Of a DNA stretch of 64,000 nt, positions 49,301 to 61,182 are shown piece by piece. The notes below the pieces were generated by a model that was not told the DNA's origin, did not search any database, and was given only the letters and a program-made list of their open reading frames with translations. The stretch is from Cardiocondyla obscurior (Eukaryota; Arthropoda; Insecta; Hymenoptera; Formicidae), in assembly GCF_019399895.1 (NCBI RefSeq), contig NC_091870.1, forward strand, positions 826,001 through 890,000, written 5' to 3'. The position numbers and the translations under genes are program-made. Each line of letters begins with the position of its first letter. The first letter of the stretch is position 1.

Positions 49301-52300
49301 GCACGCTGTTCGGGGCATGTGATAACATTTTATTAGCAGCGTGTAGCAATTTTGCGAGCCTCCAGATTACTCTGCACATACCACCGTATATCATGTAATA
49401 ATCGAGAAGGAAATAGAAAGAGACAATGATTTATAAAAACGAAAGAAAGAGAAAAAAAAAAAGACAATTCTCTGGTCTCAATCGGGAAAAAAAAAGAAAA
49501 AAACAAGTAGATGGCTCGTAAAAGGTTTCTTTAATTTAAAGGAGTTTATGTATTACGTTTCTCGTTAACAAATCGTAGTCAATCGTACCGTTTTATAATT
49601 ATTCCTCCCAATTATTTTCGTCTTAAGTTTTTATATTCTCGCACATTTAATTCTCTTGGAATGTTGAAATTCATTAATCGAGGATTTTCGTTTATACTTT
49701 TCGAGTAGGCCAGAGAATCAATATATAAAACAACGCTCTCGCGCAGGAATGCTATTAATTAATGATTGTTAATTGTTGCCGCGTGGCGATTACTCACTGA
49801 CGGCTCGCTATTATAAAATAATTAACAATTCGTCACGCACACATAGTGAAAAACGCTAGGACATAAAGGTGTTCGATCTGCAAGAGAAAAAAAAAAAAAA
49901 AGAATCCCATTCAACTCGTTTAGATCCACGTACTCTAGATGCGTGCTCGGACGTGAGCCGTGGATTGATTTTGAACATCGTTAATCGTCGTAAGAGTCTC
50001 CAGTGTTTTTTTTTACGAAAGAAACATAAACGATAGTCAATAATGTTCAACGAAGTGGGATGTATATTCGGGATCGGGATGCTCGTGTTCTCGGATCCTT
50101 TACATCTTTGAAGGTTTACATTGCTGGATTACCGATGTATCCGTTTCTTCTTGGAGATTAGAAACTGTGAAGCGTTGGTATTTGAATACCCCAAAGATTT
50201 TGCGAGAAACTTCGAAGCTTACCTGGGAATCTCGAAGTCCCAGAAAGTTTTGAATTCTTACAACCGTGAAGACTTAGGATATAATAACTTGGAAAATTTC
50301 GCAAGTTTAGCACCTTTTTGGAATTATAGGAAACGGAGATTCTGTACGGAACGCTTTTAATGAGCACAGTGGAATCTCTTGATCTTTCGGATTAAAAAAA
50401 AAAAAAAATGATATTTCGAGTTGCAGGACATAGGTACTTAACAATCGTACACGATTTAATATTTCGAGTGCTTGTTCTTCTTGTTTTCTTCTTAAAGATG
50501 TATTCCTCAAAAGAACGTGATTTTTTTCTTTTTTTTTTTTTATGGTTTTGTCTCGGAGAGATTGGACTTTTCTTTAATTGCTGAATCTTCGAATTGAAGG
50601 ATCCTTGGATTCTAGAATTTTTGATCAACGAATATTAAACTCGAAGAGCCTACTTTGTCTATCTGATTGCGTCGATGAATGGTGATATAATAATAGGAAA
50701 CGTATGCGTTGCGAGCATGGAAAAAAAAAAAAAAAATACTGAATACTCTCGCGTATTGTGTATGCCCGCTATCAAATCGGAAAAGTACTATTTCAAATTA
50801 CTACGGTTTCCAATCGAGGTAATCGAAAAGAATATGTACAGAAAAACTCGCTATAAAATCGACTGACCAATGCTAATTAACCAGCTATTTTTAAATTTCC
50901 TTTATTATCTACATATTAATTTGTTCTAAAATTGATTATTTTTTTAAATGTATGGGTTCCATTAATTGAATTATGTTTTTCAGAATTTCAGTTTAACTTT
51001 ATCTAAAAAGGGGGATAGTGATTGAGAAATAATTATACATATTTTATGATACCATCAATTTTATTAAAAGTTTTCTGAATTTTTCCCCCTTTTAATAAAA
51101 CAGCAATTCTCAGTGAAATAATACAGATAGCGGGTTGTATGCGTAGCTCTGTGATATGTAAAACATAGCATATTTCTAGCTCTACCTATCGTGCATCATG
51201 ATTAAAGTAAGGGATGTATTTCATCAGTTTTATATGCGGCATCAGTCAACAAATCTTGATGATGATTAATGCAAAGTTGTCGATATTCTATTTAGCTACT
51301 GGGAAAGAAAAGAGGAATTACACCGAAGGCAACCTCTCGCACTTTCCTAGAATAAAAAAAATCTAACAGTGGGCTATAGATAATATATTCAATTAGACTG
51401 TGTAAAAAGAATTTTTTTTCCGATAAAAAGACAACGAAACGATGAACGTTGTCGTAAGATTAATAATATTCTCTTATGATGCATTTTCTTTACGATATGA
51501 ATACAAATCAGCATCTGCTTAATGAACAATATACATCCCAAAACTCTTTTGAATTTTTAAGCAAAGATGAATAAATCGGGTTTTTTTTCTTTTTTTTACA
51601 AATTTTCAAAATTCGTTACCTTTCACGCAATCTAACATTTAATTATTGATTCATTGATTGTAATATTAAAAAAAATATATATATTAAATTAAACACTAAA
51701 ATTAAAAATTTATTTAAGTTTGCAAGCGTAAGAAAGTTGTAAAAATTTATTTATGCACTTCTTGAGGTATAATAATTAAATGTCAAAAGAGTGGTTTTTA
51801 TTATTAAAGGAAAGGGGCCAAGAAGTTTTTTCGAGACAGTTTCTTTGTCATATCTTTGCGCAATCACAATTCTGTGAACGTTTTGGTGCTTGCGACTATA
51901 ATGTTTATCCTACATTATTATATCATATATTACTTTGATATTTAATGTTTAGTACTTTAGTATTTACAGTTTAATTTAAATGTAAGTTCTATTCAAGTTA
52001 TTAGATTATAGGTAAATTTTTAGTCTCGCACGTAATATTGAAATGTATAAATTTATATATTTTGAGATTGCAAAATGATATTTCGCGATCAATACGAGAT
52101 AAAAAGAAAAAAAAATATGAAACGATAATCTCAAGATTTAAGTATACTCTTATATATATTTCGTTAACGTCAAACGTATCTTGCATTTATCACTTTTGTT
52201 TTGACTTCTTATTCGCGTTTAATGCAAAATTTATTCTCTCGAGTTATGAATTAGAAAAAAAAAAAAAAAAACGTGGGATAACAAGATAGATCGCTGTTTT

Positions 52301-55300
52301 ATTTCAGTTTCGATTAATTGTGTTCTTCTCATTCGAATACTGTACTCGATCCTTGTTTTCGCTATCCCGATGGGGAGGATTCGGCACTTCTGTTGCTGCT
52401 TTATCGAAACCTCCACATTTTTCTGAAGTACTTTTTGTGATTCTGCTACTTCTCCCAGGATTTGAGCTTGGCCCTCTGTTAAATTCTTCGTTAGATCATT
52501 TTGCCAAGTGGGAGGACTCCTCTTTTTTTAGGAAGGTGGAACCATGGGGTTTACATTCGAGATGGGATGATAAATCTTCCTTCTAGTTTCCACGTGGCGA
52601 AGTTCCACTAACTCGACCATCTTATACGATGGACCGGCCTCTGCCTCCCTTTTGAGGGCCTTGGCGACGTTGAACACCCTCCGTACGTTGCCATTATTCG
52701 ATCCGCATCCTCTTTAAACACTGTGATATCACATAAATAAACATTTTAATTAATCGCAAGCATGAATATCATAAATATCGTAATGTCGTAGAAACTATTC
52801 TCTTCTATATATATATTTTTCTTTTATTATTATTATTTTTTTTTCTTTTTTTACACACAAAGACTGAATCTCGCCAGCTTGTATATGAATTAAGTGAACT
52901 GTCGTCCCTTTCGTATCTTACTTGGGCATGTGTCCATCGATGAGAAAAAGCGATGTCCTTTCTATCGCCTCTGCGTGCACAGAAAATCACTGTGCGAGAG
53001 TTGCGAATCAACATCGAATTAAACGTGAGATATAATTTTTACAAGAGTCTCTCGCGAGATCCGCACTCGCACGTTCAAGGAAGAAAAATCCTTTTTATCA
53101 TCGACCGAACGTATCCGCTATGTTGTTTAACAACAAAATACTGTTAATAGTTCGTTTAATAATTTTCGTGTGATTTTTAATGCCGTTTACCGTAAACGGC
53201 CATGGTCGTATTGTTAATATTAATTTCGCTCGTTCATATCATCCACTTTGTTAAAAAAAAATTCACGATCTCTAAACGCTTTATAATCACGTGAAAACTA
53301 CAGAGTTTTCAGGTTCTTCCTTTCTTTCTCCAAAGCCGTCTTACTCTCTTTGGGAAATATGTTCTTTGTTTTGTGGAATCTTTATTCGTGTTTAAAGTGT
53401 TCTAAGAAGGAAAAGGCATTGCAGGGAAGTAATGCATATAATTTCAGGTGTCATAACTCTTTGTCAAATTGGGGGAAAAAAAGAAAAGAAAGATTTTTAC
53501 TCTCCTTTCATTGCATCAATATTCGTTAGCGAAACAATATTGAAATCCGAAGTGTTCAGCAATTTTCTGCGTATATACAGCGATCAGTTGAAACGCGTTG
53601 TCGAATTACATTCGTTACTGAATATACAATTGACAAGACTTGTAGAAAATAATGAAACTCGTAAATAAAAGGGGAAAAAAAAAATAAGACTTTCGTTCAA
53701 GGTGGGATAATGAGTTCGTACGAATTTCCTCGCGTGAAATTACGTTCAAGAAGCGGTCTCGAAACAAGTCGATAGACCGCGGTATGTAATTTGTCTTTAA
53801 TTTAAATGTACCGTCACGGTCCAGCGAGTGATATTTTTCAACTGTTCGCACGAGGCTGTTTGAGTTTTGTAGGGCATTTATAAGTGACGATGGCGAAACC
53901 TTGGGTCGTTCCGACCGAACGGTTCCCGTTGTACGAAACCTACGGTGATGGACGAACGTTCAAATTGTTTAGCCCATACATTTATCGTGCCGACTTGCGT
54001 TCGTTTTACTCTCCGCGTCCCGTCTAAGCTCTCGCAATATATTGTTCTAGTAATTAGCGCGCGATCAAGGATGCCTAAAAACACAAAGGCCGCCGAAGCT
54101 AAGGAAGAAAAAAAAAAAACGAGCCACTAAGGATGATCGAATCGAGTCGCCGCGAGATGAGCGAGGTGGAGGAGAAAAATAATAAATAATAAGCAAAAAA
54201 AAAAAAAAAAAAAAAAAAGAAATAAAAGTATGTGCCGAAGATGTAACCTGTTGCTCTCAAAAGGTATCGCGATTATTAATCCTCTTTGCCGGCGCACCTC
54301 GGAACAGGTGCTTGTCGAGAAACCTGACCTGCTTCATTTTCTATGATAAATAATATATATAAATATATATTTTTATTTTCTTGTGGTCCTTCGACGGGTG
54401 AATCCTTCAACAACAGTATGGTATAGCGCGTCAATCACAATCGCATCTCTGGCGCACCTTGGCGCCGTCCGATAATGCGAACCAGCCATTCTCGAGATGA
54501 ATTTAATAAGACATGGACTAGAATTCGCAAGATAATTAGCAAAGCGAACGAAATTATTCCGGAATTCTGGGCGCCGAGCGCGTACCAGAAATGCGTCGTT
54601 CGTTCTAATTCGAATGTTTGATGAACGATGAATTTATTATAAAAAGTGTGATCTGTAGCGATTAATTTTTTTTTTTTATTTTATTCTTTTTTTTTTTTTT
54701 TTTTTTTTTTTTATTATATATTTTTTTTTGTTAACTCATTTTCGAATCCGTTGACTCGTACGCGTGTATGCATGTGTGTGCGTATGGTGTGCGTTCGTGT
54801 GCTTTTGCGTGTATGCTCGCATGAATGACTGAATTATTTCGACTACCGGAAGTGCCGGATTGAAACCGCTGCTCGTCACGAGTCGCGAATTTGTGGAGTC
54901 GAATCTATTGCGTGCGATAAAAAAGAAAAAAAAAAAGAAACAATGTAAAGCGCGCGGAACATGCAGAATGGAAAAGGAATGCTGTGAGCTCTGACATCGC
55001 TTTCGTTAGCGATCCTCGAATGTAAAATATGCTGAAACGCGGCATTATTCCGTTCCACCACGTGCCATTCATATAAACGTCTCGCGACACGTTGCCGAAG
55101 GCTCGTTCTGCCAAGTGTGATAAATGCGCAAACATTGAAACATTCTTTAAGTGGCAAAACGCGCGCTATTTAACATATCCTCTCTTAAAAAACTGCAAAG
55201 CGAGCAGAAACCTTTTAATCCTTTCACGATCGCTAAAATGTAAAAATTTACAAAAAAAAAGAAAATAAGAAACAAAGATCAATAATAATTAAAAAAAAAA

Positions 55301-58300
55301 AAAGCACTTAACAAGTAATTGTAAAAGGATTAAACTAATGGTATACAAATGTAAGTGATAAAAAAATTAGCCAATTGCAAAAAAAAATTGTCGAAAAATA
55401 TAAGTTTATTAATTTACATTTTTCGACTAAGTTTAAATTCTCGATTGGCTCGCTGCTTACATTTATCCGCGTGTCATTAGCTACTTTTGGTAAAAAGAAA
55501 AAAAAAAAGTAAGCTTAGTAAACACTTAGTAATTCTTTAACACGATCGGTTCATACATTTCGAGATCCATCAGGAAGATGAATACAGTCCGATCTTATTA
55601 AACAATTACTAGGCTGCTCTTTCTGCAGTCGATGATCTTGAGGATTGTCTACGAATCACACACTTTAAAGTAAAGCTAAAGCAACAGCACAATGTCGCTA
55701 AGTTTTTCCACATCGAAATTATTCGCGAAATACGAGGAAAAAGGAAACTGATATAATTTAATTCTGAAATTGCGCGGTGAGCAATAAAAAATAAAATATG
55801 CCATTAGAGTGAAAAAGAAAAAAAAGAACATCCTGAAAGGTTGCACACCGTATACATATTTCTTACGTACGAATTGCATTCATATATAATTTATGAAAGC
55901 CACTCCTTGGTCGTTTCAGGCTGAACGCTATTTGATAAATCTCGTTGATAGCATTGAAAAACGATCACGAAGTTCTCAATATTCAAATTCTTTCAAGATT
56001 TTCATAATTATTTAGTTCTTTAGTGTCTCTAGCTTTGTGATTTTTATTGTTCCATAAATCTTTCAACTTTCTTCGTCCTGCATTAATATAGATTTTTTTT
56101 TTCTTTCTTTCTTTTTATGTGTGTACGAAATAGCGCGGCGTTATTATCACGACTTCGTGGATTCTTTTCTCAATTTCGCGTAAATGCATGAGAGTCCTTG
56201 CGTTCCAGCTGAATTTCTGGAATTTTAATTAAAGCTTTTGAAAAAAAAAAAAAAAAGTAAATTATAAAGGCTGTCCTTATGCGTAAATAACAGGATTATC
56301 CTGTTCGTAGTTTATGATGTTAAACATTGACAATTTCTAGTCGTTTTATAATAGTGCTCGATAAACGATAGCTTCGTAACGAAAGCTCTAAACGCGCGGA
56401 ACAAAATCATTTGTATATGGCAGCAAAATTAGTGGAAACAATTTATAATGCTCTCATTAAGAGGAGGGAATCATGAAAATTCAAACGAAATGTACCTGCA
56501 AAAATGAGCAATTCAAAAGCAAACCGTTATCCTTTTTAATCAATACTCTAAAATTTTTAACGGGAATATAATTAAAAAAAAAAAATAATAATAATTCGCA
56601 TACGAGTTTTTAATCTTCGATGCCTAAAACTGGTTTTCAAAAGATTAAGAGACTATACCGACTTGTTAATTATTGCAAAATGATTCTCGCTGAAACATTA
56701 GTCGTAAATTCGCTCTTTCCACTTTAGGACAACCCAGCTACTTTGCTTGATGCAATCAAATTCACCGCGGGGGTGACATTACTGTAATATATAAATGTAG
56801 AAGAAAAAAAAAAAAAGTTTTATAACATTATGTGAATCTTGATGATTTCATACGGAACATATATAAATTTTTACGTGTTTTGATAACGTTTTGCGGTGTA
56901 AAAAAAAAAAAGTGCGGGAGAGATAAAATTTTCTGACGGCCGTTTAGCTCGCAGTGCCGTTAAATTACTTTTTCCACGACCAAAGAGAGGTAACGCGAGA
57001 AAAGTGGCTTTTTTCTTATTTTTTCACCATGACATATTTCAAAACGGCAAAGTGAATAGTTTATAGCGTGCGTAATTGTATGCCTTTTAAATGCGCGTGT
57101 GAGTGAGAAAGCGAAGGGAGGATGGATGAATCGATTGTCGTCGTACGAATCGTGTATCGACCGAAATAAAATTAAACTGACGAAAACTACGTTTGCGTTT
57201 GTTGAGGAAGTGAAAAGAAAAAAAAAAAAAGCACATGTTTGTTACATATATAAATATATATTACGGACGCGAAATGCCGTGAAGCGATGTTACGTGTCTG
57301 ACTTTATATTCAGATTCTCTTCTGTAGGTTTCATTGAAGTGCATTTCTTGTATGTTATTACAGTATTACAGTAGAACATAAGAAAATAAATGAATGCAAT
57401 AGTAAAATATGTGTCTCATTCTGCCGCGAGTGCAAATGGTTCGTCCGGTAACGAAAACAAGTTCGCCGAGAACCGTCGAAAAAGGTAATAAAATATTATT
57501 TACAATTTTACATTTATCAAATCCTAAGATTTATCTTAAGTTTAATAAAAAGTCTGTATAAGCAGCTTTGATGGCACCTGTCCCGCGGATTAATCTCGTT
57601 AATTTATTAACATTATTCTTCTTTCGAGAAACGTTGAGTTTGCAGGTCAATGGACGAAAGGATTATTTTGCCTTGGTGGAGACAAGCATGCGCCGCCAAA
57701 TCTCTTATCGTACTATTAATTTAGCGCTATCGTCAGCCGATTCCAGAAGGATTGGAAGGACGACGGAGGGTACTGATGTCTCGATGGCGGATCTTTCGAC
57801 ACTCGGCAGTATCCGATGGGAACTGATACTCAGACTCTGGACAGCACGATCGGCCGCTTCGTCCCAGTTTTTCCAGCTCGCTCCCATATGATCTGAAAAA
57901 GCCCGCATTGAGGCGTCTATGTGTGGCCTATGCGCGACAAGCACGAAATACCCATTGTAAATTATCAGATAATTTTCTATGATTTTTCGTACAAGTTAGT
58001 TACATTTTTAATTTATCTTTTTTTACGCACTTAATTTTTTATTAAACATTAAACTGTTTTTAAATAGAAAGGCTTAAAAGTTTAATCAAGATAAGGGGGG
58101 AGGGAGGGGTCCCGCGAACAAATCAGATATTAATATTTTTCATACAAAATTTGGTGTTTAAAAATATTGATTTTAATAGTATATGTTTTAACAATCTCAA
58201 CGAAGACTATCGGTAACAGTAATTATTTATTTTATTTTGTTTTATACGAGAATCCAGTCTACTCAATTTAGAAACGCACTGTTAAAGTCGGCGGATATCC

Positions 58301-58510
58301 GCGAGCGAACATGATCGCGAGGACGGCGAAAGGAAAACGCAGTGTGATGGGAAAATATATATGTAATCCGTGCGTTCAAAACATATGATGTATCTTATTC
58401 ACAGTACTTCAACATAATAATACATGAGCCGACTGTTCTTCCGGCTTAATAAAAACTTAACTCAAGAGATAAGATTTAAAAAAAAAAAGTGACGCGCACT
58501 TTGACAATTT
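46362..58510. other. 12-kb stretch without a convincing gene
   Basis: Open frames are short and compositionally biased. The stretch holds a CT microsatellite (47974-48083), degenerate short repeats (about 48100-48650 and 50080-50660), a hairpin (49266-49320), a palindrome (53182-53200) and many A or T runs longer than 10 (denser from 49.4 to 57.3 kb). There is also an isolated GC-richer patch at 57568-57944 that is open on both strands. It may be a regulatory domain, a very long Rm62 3' UTR or a non-coding RNA locus; the sequence does not decide. Confidence 0.5.
47974..48083. repeat. CT-rich microsatellite
   Basis: About 110 bases consist nearly entirely of C and T, with CTCTCT and CTTT units interrupted by T runs. 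A purine-rich GAGAGA tract lies 100 bp before it on the same strand, so the two could pair as an imperfect hairpin. Confidence 0.9.
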
Positions 58511-60246
58511 TTACTTCTTACTTTTCAGCTTATCCGAATTGTCATCGAACGTGGGATCTTGAATATTTAGCATCAAATTATTGCCACTGAGATATACTCT
58601 ATTCTGGGAGTTAGCGATCTGCAATAAAGCACCAATAATTATATATATATAAATATAGTTTTCAAACATGTAAAGTATTAATTTTGATACGGGACATTAT
58701 AATTTCATTACTTTTTTTTTTTAATATTGTATTAACAATGCTTGCACATTCATAAGGATATTATGAGAAGATCCTTACCGTACGTGAGATATTCTGTGCG
58801 GCTCGTATTTTGCGCAATTTCAGGTATCCAGGATTCTGACCGACAGCTAAACCAAGGTGCACTGGAGTTAAGGAGTTATATTTTCAAATCTATGCGACGT
58901 TAAAATTAATTATTCACAAATAATTAATTTAATCGTAATATATAAATAATTTTATCAGCTAAAAAATTTTTCTCTATTAAAGGATATCATTTTAGCAGCT
59001 TCAGCTTCTCCCTCAGCTTGTACAATTTTTTGCTGTCGCTCCTGTTTGGCCCTTTCCACAACAAACGCGGCACGTTGAGCCTCTTGCTGTGCAACTTGCT
59101 TAGCCTCGACCGCAGCAGTGTATTCCTTGCCGAAACTAAGATCCGTTATCGAAACGTCGTCTAAGAGGATGTTGAAGTCCCGAGCACGTTCCGTTAACTC
59201 TTTACGTATCATGTTAGACACCTGTTGTCTTTGCGTAATCAATTGGGAAGCATTGAATTTAGCAACGACCGATTTCAACACCTCGTTGCAAATGCTCGGC
59301 AATACCTAATTCATATTAATTTCAATTTAGTTTTACATAATATTAATTTCATTATAAATCGATATAATTTGCAAAATTAACGTTCGAAACTTTGGTATAA
59401 TTCTGCTAAATACTTCAATGTATGAGTTTAATTTTTATGTAGAATTTTTTTATTATAATAATAACCTTGTCGTCGTAATCAAGACCTAACTGCCGATACA
59501 TGAAGGGAAGTCTAGTGGCATCGGGGCGTGAAAGAACACGTAGCGAAATGTTGACCATCTGCAAGTCTTTCGATCCCGTAGGTGTGGCTAGGTTTCTCGG
59601 TTTGCTTCTGATATCATAAATTATTGGATACTGAATCCACGGAATTCGGAAGTGTAAGCCCTCGGCCATGATATCCTTTTGAATACCTCCCAGTCGAGAA
59701 AACATAATCGCTCTGTGGCCAGCGTCCACTAAAATTCATAAAATTTTTAAGCAACTTCAGATATTTTTTATTCTTATTTTATTACCATTGCAAAAATTTT
59801 ATTATGATAAAAAAGTTTTATTCAGTGGCATGTAAAATTAAATCGCTAGGAGAAAAAAAAAAAAAAAAAAAGAAAGGCTACAAGTACATACCACACAAGT
59901 GTATTAAATTGCATCAGTTACATCGTAAATTACATAACAAAAGCCGCATGAAATAATAATCGAAAAGAGTGTGTGCTAAGGAAAAGAGAGCAAGTCCAAA
60001 TAATATCGCGAATTAAATCGACGTTGGAGATCACAGTTCATTCAGGCGAAGGACGAAAGTGATTAGCAATAATTAACATTCTTATTAGTAAAAACGATAT
60101 CGAGATTAAGGTTAACCTGTGTACATCGATTTGGAAACGCTGTAGGCAGCAACGCCCGCGGCTGCGAGGACCTTCAGGCCCATCGGCACTCCGTTCGGGC
60201 CTTTGCCAAAGCGCGAGGCCATCTCGTTGAATTTATTTTGCGCCAT
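58511..60246 (-). CDS. Phb2: Prohibitin-2, mitochondrial inner-membrane scaffold subunit
   Basis: With PHB1 it forms ring complexes in the mitochondrial inner membrane that stabilise respiratory proteins and cristae. It also serves as a mitophagy receptor. Exons: 60117-60246, 59466-59728, 58988-59305, 58779-58856, 58511-58618; 298 aa against 299 in humans. The N-terminal hydrophobic anchor (about residues 20-44, LKVLAAAGVAAYSV) is followed by the PHB/SPFH domain with GHRAIMFSRLGGIQ, then NEVLKSVVAKFNASQLITQR. The C-terminal helix reads AAVEAKQVAQQEAQRAAF and then EGEAEAAKMLGLAVGQNPGY. The exon 3-4 junction is an AT-AC U12-type intron. A GT-AG reading there gives no family-like protein. The short final exon encodes the usual basic tail. 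Divergent from the 53BP1-like gene. Confidence 0.96.
58857..58987 (-). other. U12-type (minor spliceosome) AT-AC intron of Phb2
   Basis: On the minus strand the intron begins ATATCCTTTA immediately after the Met codon of AAKM. It carries the branch-site sequence CTCCTTAAC and ends CAC before CTTGGT. From the branch A to the splice point is 11 nt. Removal of these 131 nt restores KMLGLAVGQNPGY, exactly as expected for prohibitin-2. No GT-AG pair does so. Confidence 0.9.
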
Positions 60247-61182
60247 TTCGACAGATCACACCGCAAAATCACTCGGCGCACAGCAAAACCGGCGACGAAA
60301 CGGAAAAGTCGTGCCACAACGAGACGTGGGAAGAAGAAGACGAGAAACGGAGTGATCGAAAAAGCATGGCACGAAGCATGTAAAATAAAAAGTCCGGCCA
60401 CTCGCATGGGAGTTCGAAGAGCTCGTTTGGGCTTTTAATTGGCGAGTCGATCCGCCATGCGTTTAAAGTCTCATTTCTACTAGCGGTCCTGCCGCGTTAC
60501 GTAACGGGCTTAAAGGTTTCTAAAGCCTAAAGCCCGCCTTTCCCTTTTCCGTTTTTGCGCGCGTCACGCCGTATGTAATAGAAATATGGCGGGTATCGCT
60601 TCGCCTTTGTCGTACTGTTTTTGAAGTTGATAGAGGAAAAAAAAAGAAATAAGGGACGACCGGAGATTTCTTCCCAAGAGCGCGGTCTGACGGACGTCCG
60701 CGTTTCGATGCTTTCGCGTCGCAGCACGTGGGAGTGCTCGGCTTTCACGAACTTTATCGCTCGTCGCCAGGGATAACGTTGGAATCTACGGGGGAGTAGT
60801 CGACTAGTGGAAACGCACGCTCGCGGCAAACACGGACAAATGTGATATCTCGCGGCGGCGATACTCCCGATCGGCGGGAACGTCACGCGTCCCGAGTCTC
60901 GCCAAATTTTCGCGCCCGCGCCTCGTCACCCGTTGCTTCGTTCCAGCGGCCTGATCCCGTTCCCGCCGTAACCTTCGTCGCCATTATAAACATCGCTGCG
61001 TGCACACGGAACATGCACGCCGCCGCATAGGCTGTAATATTCATTCACAATTATTGCGAATTTACTACCGCCGGTCTTACAGTAATTGCAGGTATTTATT
61101 ACCTCACATTTTTTTTTCTTTTTAATCGTTGCTCAGTTACATTAATTTAAAATTTTAGAGCACCTGCCGCAACTCGCTGACG
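60247..61182. promoter_or_regulatory. Divergent GC-rich promoter of Phb2 (-) and the 53BP1-like gene (+)
   Basis: CpG-rich DNA runs from about 60250 to 61030. A possible leader-exon donor (GCAG|GTATTT) lies at 61090-61091 and an acceptor (TTTTAG) at about 61154-61159, so the plus-strand leader may be spliced 25 bp before the start codon. Open frames here on both strands are by-products of GC content. Confidence 0.55.

Noticed and set aside
53945..54130. Short Lys/Ala-rich frame ending KNTKAAEAKEEKKKTSH
   Set aside because: Encoded by purine runs, with no family match and no splice context; most likely chance.
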